A stretch of DNA of 64,000 nucleotides, taken from positions 30,988,421-31,052,420 of the forward strand of contig JBCFYV010000100.1 in assembly GCA_039000515.1 (NCBI GenBank), read 5' to 3'. The stretch comes from Timema cristinae (lineage: Eukaryota > Arthropoda > Insecta > Phasmatodea > Timematidae). Shown here in pieces: positions 12,617 to 22,861 of this stretch (the first letter of the stretch is position 1; each line of letters opens with the position of its first letter). Both the position numbers and the translations under genes were made by a program. The notes below the pieces were generated by a model. That model saw only the letters and a program-made list of their open reading frames with translations. It had not been told where the DNA came from and ran no database searches.

Positions 12617-12943
12617 TTTGACTATAGTAGAGCGCAGATGTGATTTCCATTTCCACAATGTTGAAAAATAATCTTTATCTTCAACTGTTGTGAACAAAGT
12701 TTTTAGTATTCACTGAATATTTGATTAAAATTTTCCACAACCTTCAATAAAAGTAATGATTATAGTATGGTTTGATACCCTGTGTTTTTCCCACCGATAT
12801 TGTTCTTAGGGAATATTTAATTCTATAAGGTTCAAAAGTGTCAATATTAAAATGCTGTTACTAAAATATTGTAACTTTCTGTCTACCTAACTTCACAAAT
12901 ATGTATTTCTTAAAAAAAAACTTTAAGCTAGAATAAGAACACC
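12617..12943. other. AT-rich unique DNA
   Basis: Nothing recognised. Confidence 0.45.
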
Positions 12944-14175
12944 AAGGCCGTAGCCAGGGGGGTTTGGGATTTCAACCTCCCCTTCCCCCCAAAATTTTAT
13001 GAAAAAAGATATATATGGCTTTATTTATGGTTCAAACAATATCAATAATAAGATACAAGTACAAATTAGAAGGGCTGTATAACCATAAAAAGCACTTCAG
13101 AGAGCTTCTAGAGATGTTTAGTATTTTAAACAATTTCAAGCCTTCGGCAGTTAGGTGGTTATATTGCCATAAAAAAAACACTTCAGATAACTTTTAGAGG
13201 TGTTTAATATTTAGAATTTGTCCTACCCTAAGCCAGTTAGGGGTTATGGTGCAAAAAAAAAAAACTTAGGATAGCGTCTAGATGTGTTTAAATTTTTAAT
13301 TTTTTCTAGCCTTTGGCAGTTAGAGGGTTATGATGCCATAAAAAAAATCTGATTTCTCCTAGAGGTGTTTAATATCTAGAAATTTTCCTAGCCTTCGGCA
13401 GTTATGGTGTTATGTTGCCAATAAAAACACTTCAGATAATTTTTGAAGTTATACTTCTTTAGGCGCGTTATGAAAAAATGATGAGAGTGAAATTTTAAGA
13501 TGCGCGCGCATCACTGTAACACAATAGTAACAGGTTGAAGCTAAACCGCTCATTAAGTCTCGAAAAAAAAAAGCTACCAACAAAATAGAAATAGAACCTC
13601 TGTTAGTCGCGCATGTTGGTACGCTCGTCGCCTCTGATCACTGTTTTCATATATATAATATTTATCCACATGTTTCTAGTTTCTACATTCACAACAGTGT
13701 TTTAGTTTCATACAAGTGCGAATTATATATGTGCTGATAAATTTATATTCAGTAGTGATTTAAATTGAATATTTTGATTAATATTATTTACTATTCGTAA
13801 ATATTAGTGAAAAAAATTGTGCTTATAGACTTTTTCAAGTGCTCCAATATAATTGAGGTTAACTATCCGTATGTATTATTTATTGATATAAATTAAAATA
13901 TTATTATCTAACATAATTAATACTAAATATTATTTAATGATGCCAAAGAAGTATAACTTCTCACGCGCGTACATAAGTATACACACCCATTTTTAGAAGT
14001 GTTTAATATTTAGAATTTGTCTTATCCTACGGTAGTTAGGGGGCTATGTTGCCAAAAATCCACTTCAGATAACTTCTAAAAGTGTATATATACCAATTAA
14101 AAAAATTTATAGCTTCCGGCAATTGGTGGATTTGCCCAACAAAACTCCTCTGAAATTATTGGCTGGCTACGGCCA
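12944..14175. mobile_element. Non-autonomous DNA transposon with internal tandem repeats
   Basis: Ends are inverted: AAGGCCGTAGCCAGGGGGG on the left and TTGGCTGGCTACGGCCATG on the right. Inside, a diverged unit of roughly 110 bp (cttcggcagttaggggg ... cacttcagataacttttaga ... gtgtttaatatttagaa) repeats about four times in 13020-13440 and twice more in 13985-14150. No transposase frame. Confidence 0.6.
13445..13960. mobile_element. MITE nested inside the 12.9-14.2 kb transposon
   Basis: Ends GAAGTTATACTTCTTTAGGC and CCAAAGAAGTATAACTTC are inverted. It interrupts the internal repeat series, which resumes at about 13985. Both ends have CGCG-containing words (aggcgcg, cacgcgcg). Confidence 0.6.
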
Positions 14176-15400
14176 TGATGAACACTGTTGCTTAACTGAA
14201 GCCACATAGAGAAACTTGTGCGTAGCACAATGTTGTAAGAGGTTTCGCAATCAAAATTACTTAATTTACTTCAGTAAACACACTGTCCATATTCTAAGAA
14301 CGTTGTTGCAGACACGTCGGTGTTTGTTTTCTATAATTAAAATTACGATACTGTGTCTACTTTGAAGAAACTGTTTATAGTTTGTCAACATGTGGGACAG
14401 CCCAGCACTTACATATTTTCATGTCTTAGGATTTAAAAACATTTTTTTGTAATTGTCAATTAATTGAATGAAATTCTCCGAACTCCAATTTGACGCCACA
14501 ATGATTTACTAACTACTAATGTAACATATTTCTTAAAAAATTAAAACACGTACCACGTACTCATTCTCAACTGAAACAAACCACCCAAATAGAAGAAAAA
14601 TTTGTTTTATGCGACTGAATGTTGGTCTGTGTTTCATATTTTCTTTTGATCTCTACCGCTTCGAACGAATAATTTACAACACCAACTTTTTATGCGACAT
14701 CAACATGATGCAACACAGAGAAACTTACAACAACAAACGCAATTCTCATTTGCAGTCATAGATAAGTAGTTAGTAGCCTAAATGTTTCTTCAGTGGAGAC
14801 GCAACTTAAAATTTAAAAAATTACTCCCCGTGTTGATACATTTTCCTTTTTATCAGTAAATTTCCTGATCTCAAAAAATGTATCCATAAAGCATCAAACA
14901 TACAATAATATCAAAAATTGGCATAACATACAACATTTCAAACATTTGGAGCAGGCTTACCTTCGCTGCAATTTCAACAAAATATGTTATTTGAAGAAAT
15001 GCATTTGCAAAAGAAATTAAATTGTACGCAACTCGAAATATTTCACACAAAAATGATGTATTTTAGCAATAAATGACTTAGATTAAAGTTTATGGGAAAT
15101 GTTATTTTCTTTCAGAATTTATTTTTCGTTTATTTTTTGTAAAAATTCAAGTGCTTCATTTTTAATAAAATATCGTTCAATCGTAAGATACGTTATTGTC
15201 TCTTTAAAAGCCTTTCCCCCCAAATAAAGAAATAAACAGGCTCAACTAGTTTGATATAGACAAATCTACCTTATTATGTCGATACCTAGGCTGTATATAT
15301 AAGCCTCGGCGGACCTAGTTTTGTCAACAGGCGATCGCTTGTATCAGCTTTTCCTTAAATTGGGTTTCACCGGTAAAACACACACACATATATGTATGCA
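14176..15400. other. AT-rich unique DNA
   Basis: No gene seen apart from the possible core promoter at 15294. Confidence 0.45.
15294..15330 (+). promoter_or_regulatory. Possible TATA core promoter
   Basis: TATATATAAG at 15294-15303 is followed about 30 bp later by a weak initiator-like TTGTCAAC, inside a short GC-richer stretch (cctcggcggacc, gcgatcgc). The spacing is canonical and it lies 2.5 kb upstream of the first visible exon on the same strand; a GTAAAA donor-like site is at 15372. TATA strings are common by chance in this AT-rich DNA. Confidence 0.22.
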
Positions 15401-15475
15401 AATATATAGCCGATCTCTCTCTCTATATCTCTCTCTTCTCTCTCTCTCTCTTTATATATATATACACACACTTAT
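15401..15475. repeat. Compound (CT)n/(TA)n/(CA)n microsatellite
   Basis: ctctctctct with tatatatata and acacaca blocks. Confidence 0.8.
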
Positions 15476-15954
15476 AACACATATTCAAGAAATTTAGATA
15501 TTAATACAAAAGTAAAGAAAATTGGATTCAATATACTTACTGGAGCAACTTTTTATTTATTTTGGACATAAAAGCTTTTTGATGTAAAAACTGTAAAAAT
15601 ACGGAATTCATCTCGCATTCTCTTACACCCCAAACTAAGACACGACGCAAAAAAAATAAAATAAAGGCGGAAAATATCAGAAGAATGTAACTAAGCAGCT
15701 TAATAGGTAAACTTCAGTTACCAAAGTTGTAGGGAGGGAATTTCAAGCGGATCTTGATGAAACCCAAACACTGTTTCAATTTACACTTACAGCCCGATTT
15801 AGATAGGAAGAAACATTTTTGACATTTATGAAAGTTACCTAAATAATTTTAATAGATTTAAATAAAGTTATGCAACCTTTAACTTTGTATAAATAATATT
15901 AACCAAGTGATCGTGGCAAGGTTATTTTTTAACATGGGCATTTGTCATTTTGTC

Positions 15955-16375
15955 TCTCCATCTGTCTTTCCAGATATTAGTTATGTGATAGCTTTTAAAG
16001 GCTTTGTCCAATTTTAACTAAATTTGGCAGGGACATTCTTTGAACTCAGACCCAACGATGATTGTATACATAGTTTTTTAATGCAGTTATCTCTTTCAAG
16101 ACCGTGGGCACTCAAAAGGTTTTTAGTTTAATAGCTCATCTCCTATGATTTTAATGTATAATTCCAAGCAAATCGATATAACACCTAGGGAATTTTTTTT
16201 CGTTTACATATACATTGTGATACTAACGTCTTAAGCCGCATGAACATTGGTTATTCTCTAGGAATATAGTGAATTTTTTTGTGTAGTACTAATTTTTGAT
16301 CACAAAGAAAAGATACTAACTTGAAATCCAAGGAGATATTATAGGAAATATTTAAACTTGAAATCCAAGGAGAAA
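15955..16375 (+). repeat. Dispersed repeat G, copy 1
   Basis: Shares with 59755-60670 the words aaatttggcagggacatt, ctcaaaaggtttttagttta and acttgaaatccaaggagaaa in the same order. Family unknown; probably an old mobile element. Confidence 0.55.
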
Positions 16376-17311
16376 TGTTCAGACTCTATTGACGATTTTA
16401 ACATGGGGGGAGGGGGTAAGGGGGGTCTACTTCTCACAGAACTACTCGAACCTTTAAATAAACTAATAATAAAGAAAAATTATATCAATGTTGATCACAG
16501 AAAAATGTATGTATTTTCTAATAAATCATTTCCTTTCAACGTTAAACTTACATACCAAGAAGACAGCACTATTTTCAAACCAAGAGAACTTCCCAAATAT
16601 ATGTTTTTAATATTTGTTTTATGATCTAACTTAATAAGCCTAAAACACTGTTTCACTCTTTCTTTGTGTTCAATAGTCAACATCTTTGTACTCAATAGTC
16701 AACATATTATCATATAGATTTCCACTACAAAGAAATAGGCTGATTGGTAATATTTTATTTTTTTGAAAACCTAAGATAGGAAGCAATTTTTTCTAAAATT
16801 AATTATTTTTTTGCTCATTATGTTAATAAACTTTTTTTTAAAGTAGTGGGTAAAAATCAATCTTTATACATTCTACATATTTTTATTGTTTCGCACTCAA
16901 GCTGATTACTAATATATTTGACTACGTCAGCGACAGTTATCGAAACTCATTTGACTAATTTAACACATAAATTTTGACTAAACAAAAAGAGATTTAATAA
17001 TATGTAAATACCTCTATTAAAATACTTTAAAATGCATGTATCGAAAATTATTTGATTATTTCCTACTACAGGCATTGGCCTCTATTTTACTTGTGTAACA
17101 GACATAACTGATATACATTAGATAATAAAAACATAGATTTATACATATCTATTTAAATACTAAAGTAGATATGTATCGAATCATCTTTAATCACTTCATC
17201 AAAACACACATTGAAACCTATTTAATTCTTAGATAGGTGTGAATTTTCCTCATTTTACTACTTAAACACTCACCTATTTACAGTTATTTGATTACCTCAA
17301 AAGCCACTAGT
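16376..17311. other. AT-rich unique DNA
   Basis: A G-rich patch near 16402-16428; an 88-codon frame (16358-16624) looks random. Confidence 0.45.
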
Positions 17312-17324
17312 GACATCAATTTTT

Positions 17325-17606
17325 GGTGACCTGATTGTTTAGGGGTAAGGTGTCGGGCTTCTGTGCTGGTGTCCGGGGCTCAATCCTTGGTCCCGGCACA
17401 AATTTATCTGATTACCAAACCCTTCCTTCACCTCTGACAAGACATCTTGTGAATGTGGGGAATGCCGGGCCTCCACCGTGGTTCGGATTCCACGTTAAAC
17501 TGTAGGTCCTCCATTTAATCTCACAATCACCCCAATATTACACATTAGCGTAAGTGCGTATAGCCCGAACGGGTAATAAGACGCGGTGCTAATAATAATA
17601 ATAATA

Positions 17607-17640
<34 letters not shown>
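17325..17640 (+). mobile_element. SINE family A, full length
   Basis: Head gtgacctgattgtttagggg, tail with interrupted (TAA)n. Near-identical flanks gacatcaattt (17312) and gacaccaattt (17641) are the probable duplication. It ends 173 bp before the first exon. Confidence 0.88.
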
Positions 17641-17813
17641 GACACCAATTTGATTACTTTAACTGTGGTTCATATTGACATCTATTTGACTACCTCAATA
17701 TGTATGCGTTGACATCCACTAGAGGCTCCCGGACAAAGTATATGATGACTTAATAAGTGAACGTACCTAAAACCGTCATTGAAATCAGTTCTGTTCTTTG
17801 TTTGTTTTTTCAG

Positions 17814-18067
17814 AAAGCGCGGAAGAAGATGAAAGCGAAGAATCGCCGCCAGTGGCGCTGACGTGCGCGCCACCCTTGCGCCCCGTCACGACCACCTCTA
17901 GCACTACCACTGTCTTCAACACGTCCGGCTTCCGGTCTCGCAACCAGCCCACCATGGCCGATCACTACGACGTGGAGAGCCAGAGGCGTTCCTCTGGCGG
18001 GACGGCCGCCGTCACCTCGTGCCTCATCAGCCACACCGAGAAGCATGAGGTCGACAAGAAGGTCAAG
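17814..18067 (+). CDS. Internal/5' coding exon of a TRPC-type channel gene (TRP-gamma-like), upstream of the ankyrin repeats
   Basis: Exon of 254 bp. It follows a T-rich tract and CAG acceptor (17811-17813) and ends at a GTACGT donor (18068). Only one frame is open: two bases complete a codon from an unseen upstream exon, then 84 codons, ending in phase 0. The peptide starts acidic (SAEEDESEESPP), has a Ser/Thr run (TTTSSTTTVF) and ends EKHEVDKKVK. Codons are strongly GC-ending, unlike the AT-rich flanks, which supports real coding use. An in-frame ATG at 17954 sits in CCACCATGG, an excellent start context, giving MADHYDVESQRRSSGG; translation could therefore begin here, with the first 140 bp as 5' UTR, or read through from upstream. 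Phase 0 matches the exon at 59510, so the two join as ...DKKVK-RHSIHGMMEEEN. This segment alone has no domain I recognise; the channel assignment comes from the downstream exon. Linkage of the two exons is inferred. Confidence 0.68.
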
Positions 18068-18172
18068 GTACGTGCAATCACTTACAGCTGTACAATCTAT
18101 AATTTAATAAGTAGATTTAACACAGGGATGATAATTAACCATTAGTCCGACACCTTATACTCCATTCACGGT

Positions 18173-18265
18173 AGCAATTACTCTCTGAAAGGTCTTGTTT
18201 CCTACCAATATACTACTATATATTAGAGTTCTGGTAGGGAAACAGGCCTTTCAGAAAACAATTCC
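18173..18265. repeat. Hairpin-forming inverted repeat near a splice donor
   Basis: Arms ctgaaaggtcttgtttccta and its mirror tagggaaacaggcctttcag extend outward to gcaatta and aattcc, about 33 bp each, with a ~27-bp AT loop. Probably a tiny MITE; 105 bp downstream of the exon. Confidence 0.65.
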
Positions 18266-18269
18266 TTCG

Positions 18270-18490
18270 CTGAACAGACAGCTCAATCGGAGCATTTCTG
18301 CTTATTGAGATAAGGGTCTCAGGTTTGATTCCTGATATGGCCAAAAAATTCATTATTGGGGAAACGTGTATTTCTACTTTCACAGCGATAAGTTAGTGGT
18401 TGGGGTCTGGATGTTGTGTCTGTTCTATATTTAATTTAGTAAGTTGTGTTCTGACATCATCAGTCTGTTCATAAAGTGCAAGTTGATTAT
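18270..18490 (+). mobile_element. SINE family D (Lys-like tRNA head), copy 1
   Basis: gctcaatcggagcatttctg is an A-box-like start, ggtttgattcctg a B-box. The body (ggatgttgtgtctgttctat, then catcatcagtctgttc) matches the copy at 33020. Confidence 0.65.
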
Positions 18491-19264
18491 CTCTTATTTT
18501 TGTTTCTAAACTAACCACTAACTGAAAATTCCTGGCTTAGTAATTATCCTCACAGAATGTCAGTTGACTTAAACTTTAGGTTAAATGACATTTAGGCCAG
18601 AAGTGTAATAGGCCAAGACGAGGAGAACATGCAATGAAATGATGTATCTTTCTTTTTCTGAGCATCCTGCATTTGACTTCTCAGCCACTATTACATCTCC
18701 CAACACAGGACCGTGTCGTTATTCTCAAGTATATGAAGTGCATTATGTATTGTTGATTACGAAACAAATTAAACATTTTGTTTCATATAAAGCGAAGGTA
18801 TAAGCTCGCATCTCTACCGCTTGATCAAATTGTGAAACTTTTTCTTAGTTCAGTGGCGCGTTAAATTAATGATTTAAAAAATTAAACGCTTGCCTTTCGT
18901 GATTTGATTCCCCAAAGTTTGGAGGGTTTACTGGCCAGATCATGCGTTAAATTGACTAATTAAGTTCCTTCCCTTGCAGTGGTATAGCTTGACTATTGTT
19001 ATCTGTTCCCTTGGAGCAGTTGTTTTCAAACGGTGGTTCGTGGTTATATGCGAGGTGGTGCGTAGACAGGACCGTAGGGTGAAATAAATATTATGTGAAA
19101 GAGCACACTATGGGCAGGCTTAGTCCACTAATTCAACTATATTCTGTTCCACAAGCAGTGGCAGCTCATAGCTAAAATTAGTGGGGTTCAGCTCCAGAAA
19201 ATATTTAGCCTTTGTTTTAAAATTGTGTAAAAGGAAAAAAAAAAATTATAAAAAATAATATTAA
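18491..19264. other. Unique DNA with hAT-like words
   Basis: ttttcaaacggtggttcgtgg (19023) and cagtggcagctcatagct (19156) resemble hAT termini, but partners were not found. Confidence 0.3.
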
Positions 19265-19278
19265 AATAATATTTATTC

Positions 19279-19478
19279 CTCCCGGCACCGATTTATCTGA
19301 TTACCAAACCCTTCCTTCACCTTTGACAAGACATCTTGTGAATGTGGGGAGTGCCAGGCCACCACCGTGGTTCGGATTCCACGTTAAACTGTAGGTCCTT
19401 CATTTCATTTCACAATAACCCTACCATTACACATTAGCGTAAGTGCGTATAACCCGAACGAGTAGTAAGACGCGGTGC

Positions 19479-19503
<25 letters not shown>
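19279..19503 (+). mobile_element. SINE family A, 5'-truncated, with 14-bp target duplication
   Basis: Starts at ctcccggcaccgatttatct; flanks aataatatttattc at 19265-19278 and 19504-19517. Confidence 0.9.
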
Positions 19504-19510
<7 letters not shown>

Positions 19511-19517
19511 TTTATTC

Positions 19518-21314
19518 AGAAACTTGATAAAATCTTAACAATAAAAACCAAGCATGTTTTACTTACTTTAACTTAAATTGTTACAGTTCAAGCTTGATCT
19601 ATTCATTTAAAAATGAAATCCATTCTTATTGTTTTAATTTGCGCAAAAAGTTCAATAATTATCTCCTTGTTCTCTGGATGACAATTGAGGAAATTTTTCT
19701 CCATTGAAAGTACTGCAAGCGCATTTAGTCTTTCTGTTAAATAAAAGAACCAAAAAAATATAACCATTAGAATAGCTAGAAGCAGAATAATAATATAACT
19801 CTACACTCTTATACACTTTATCCCATTCAAGAATATGATACACGGTTTTAAAAAACAACACACGCTGAGTAAAAAGAATTTCCTTCCACCATCACGCCAG
19901 AGTCGGCACTGCAAGAGGAACAGTTCTCTCTCTACCTGGAAGTCCCGCCTTCCTCCCCACTCCACTCCTATGTGCGCATGCGCACAACAGTAAAACACCA
20001 CGTCGCTGGCACGGTGAAGTGCACAGTTCCATATAAAGATTTTTGTATCTCTTTCATAAATGGTTACTGAAGTACTGACATAAACTTAAGGAATATATAT
20101 ATATATTGTACTACAAAAATAAATAAAGAATTAAAGAAAAAAGGATTCATTATATTAAATGTTATCGATAATATCAAGTGGAAATAGGGGGTGCTGCAGT
20201 TCCGTAGTTTCTATACACGAGCCACCACTGACAAGTGATATTGTATGTGTTATATAGGTCTACATAAGAAACTTTTACTGTTTGATAACCACATACACTC
20301 CGTTTACCCTGAAAGGTAGCAGTATTATCTTGACAGATCACACTATGGATGATATGCAAGACAGAGCCTAATTGTAGGTGATTGGGTCATTAAGAACACC
20401 ACCATTCACTAAGCTAACATCTTAAATAAGTCAGTGACTTTTCAAAGTGGAAACTCACCTGCCGTGTCAGGGTTTTCCATCCACTTGTTTGGCTAGTAGA
20501 CACCTTTTACGACGCTCCTCTAACCCATCATAGTTATGTCCTTCGAGCGTAGCCACGCACATTACATGCGCAGTGGAATATTTAGGAACCGTGCCCACCA
20601 TCGATCCCTATCATCGACGGACAGCTCGGACGTCCCCTCGCCCCCACTTTGGTCAGATTCCGAGTGGATCACCAGTGTTATTAGATGGTTAGTAGCGTTG
20701 ATTTTCAAACTAATAGGATACGTTCTTACATACGGCCCAATAGCAAGCAAATAAACGCTATTCACTTCTCATTCACCTATTACTTTTACTCATGTTTGAA
20801 CTTACATACGGCCCTATGACCCTATCTTATAAGGTAAGCCATAATGGAACCATATAAGGTAAGCCTACTACCTTTCAAGGTAAACAAAAGGTACATTAAT
20901 TGAATTACGCCTTCGACAGACGGTCAGGTAGGTTTTATATTAAGGTAGATCATCCTCATATGGTTTATAAGTTTATCATGGTGTCCGCTATTGTGAAAAC
21001 TTTGAAAAACACTGCCTAATATAAATGGTTAGAGAGACATTTGATACCTAAATTCGTGATCACATTGTCTAAGGCGTCATACTTTCAATAGACTAGATCT
21101 ATGTTGACCTTGAAGTTGAGGACTGAATTTCAGCTAAGTGAACTAAAGGTACAGTCAAAATTAAATAGGAAGGAATTGTTTTACAGTTATAAAATTTATT
21201 AAAACCATTTTCGTAAATTCATAAGTAAAGACATACGTTCTGCAATAGCCACTTAATATAGATAATATCAATACTTATAAAATTTTAAAAAAGTATAATG
21301 TTAGAAATGTTGTT
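19518..21314. other. Mostly unique DNA, two GC-richer patches
   Basis: GC-richer patches at 19880-20010 (with the NRF1-type motif) and 20500-20680. A 72-codon + frame (20536-20754) and an overlapping minus frame have no recognisable domain. The words cttacatacggccc and ataaggtaagcc each occur twice within 20725-20865. Confidence 0.4.
19973..19984. promoter_or_regulatory. Perfect palindromic NRF1-type motif
   Basis: TGCGCATGCGCA at 19973-19984 matches the NRF1/EWG consensus YGCGCAYGCGCR on both strands. It sits in a GC-richer 100-bp patch inside the long intron. The same 12-mer occurs at 6761 inside a MITE, so a mobile-element origin is possible. Confidence 0.25.
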
Positions 21315-21455
21315 TACCCATGAGTTTTACTACGCGTTCAGACTATAGCTTATGTATGTATAAACTATTTTGAGGCAGTAGGAAGAGGAAGGTTTAATTT
21401 AGAAGATATTCATCTGAATTTGTTTTAAAGGAGAGTGAGAAACGAGTTACGACTA
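21315..21455 (-). mobile_element. Decayed SINE family C fragment
   Basis: gttttactacgcgttcagac (tail) through aaggagagtgagaaacgagt. Confidence 0.4.
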
Positions 21456-21483
21456 CCAACCTACGTGCGATGGCTAATCGGTG

Positions 21484-21500
21484 TATATATATATTATATA

Positions 21501-21576
<76 letters not shown>
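21484..21576. repeat. (TA)n microsatellite
   Basis: About 90 bp of TA repeat with small interruptions. Confidence 0.9.
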
Positions 21577-21578
<2 letters not shown>

Positions 21579-22382
21579 GTACCTGTGTGAAGGTAAAGTA
21601 GGAAATCATTCAAATTCAGGAAATCGCAACCCCCATTACTTCCATCCAGAATTAATTAATACAATTGGCCACAGGTTAATTAATAGCATGGTTCTCTCAT
21701 ACGCTCTCCACGGCAAAATGGGTACACTTCCCCTCAAATTTAGCTTCCTCATATCCACCCCTTTATTGTAAAGGTGCGGCTAACCGTGATCGGCAGTAAT
21801 AATTGGAGCACCGAATTCTTTTAGCCATAATTATTATTTTTAATTAAACTAATATATTTGAATCAAATTATTTTTACCAAGATTAATATTAATTGTGCAT
21901 CTATCTATCATGATCTGTGATACTTTTTTTAACGTGGTAGCAGCAATAACACTATTCATTTGAAAATATATTATGTAAGATTATTATTTCTGCGGCTAGA
22001 AGTTATTTATGATTATAGATATTTTACATATGATGTAAAAAAGAGATCAGGCATTCTTTTTAAATTAAAAAAACATAAAAACTGATTTAGAAATTGTAGC
22101 TTAACATTTTCTTACATATAATAAATATTAAGTAGTGTTATTTTTTACGAAAAAAAAATGGTGTATTAAATATTTTTTAAGAAACTCGCTGTTTAATTCT
22201 TTCTTTACATTAAACCATTATTTTCGCTTTTATAGAATTTATTTTATAGGAATTCTACATTCTTAACATTACTGTGTAGTCTTTTTTTTTTAATTATGAA
22301 TTTAGATACCAATAAATACTAATTTAGTCCAAATCATTAGCAACGCGTTGAAGTTCATGGCCACACTCACAAAAGTATGCCA
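21577..22382. other. AT-rich unique DNA
   Basis: No gene seen; a 64-codon frame (21577-21771) is unremarkable. Confidence 0.5.
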
Positions 22383-22461
22383 TCTATTTCAATGTTGATC
22401 TAGTTCTAACCAGTCCACCTCATTACAACCTAGTCTTATCTTGGACAAGTTATATCCAGTC
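22383..22461 (-). repeat. Outlying diverged units of the 46-bp minisatellite
   Basis: About 1.7 decayed units (ttgatctagttctaaccagt, ccacctcattac) cut off from the main array by the MITE at 22462. The last 8 bp are its left target copy. Confidence 0.75.
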
Positions 22462-22861
22462 CAGTGGCAGATTCAGGGTAGAGACATCAGGTTAGTTAGT
22501 TAGGTAGGTAGGTATCGATTTTTGGAAAATATGTAACAATAAATGCATTGTTAACTTATGAATGGCTACATAAATCAAAAGCCCATGAATTGGGTTTTAC
22601 CATCCACTATAGAAATACTTCATGTAAAATTTAAGTTATGAATGGAATTCTTGATACAGGAATCCGTAAAAGTCGATACGGCAATTGAAGCTCCAAACCT
22701 CGAGTGTCGTTTGAAAACTCTTTGTGTTATACCTGTTACTCTATTTCATAAATACATTTTCATATAGAGATATGAATTTTTTTAAGGGATGTGATGCATC
22801 AATATAATTATTTGTATCATGGTGAATCTCCTGTCATTTTTTTTTTCTGTATCTGCCATTG
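22462..22861. mobile_element. hAT-like MITE (400 bp) inserted in the 46-bp array
   Basis: Inverted ends CAGTGGCAGATTCAG and CTGTATCTGCCATTG. The 8 bp before it (atccagtc) and after it (aaacaatc) match at 5 of 8 positions and both occupy the same phase of the 46-bp unit, so they are a decayed 8-bp target duplication, the hAT hallmark. Confidence 0.7.

Noticed and set aside
12447..12697. Poly-Ile/Leu open frames on the minus strand
   Set aside because: Translation of a (TAA)n microsatellite at the end of a SINE.
17810..18046. Minus-strand frame over the first channel exon
   Set aside because: Shadow of the + strand coding exon.
20536..20765. Overlapping + and - frames in a GC-richer patch
   Set aside because: No domain, no convincing splice sites, and both strands are equally open.
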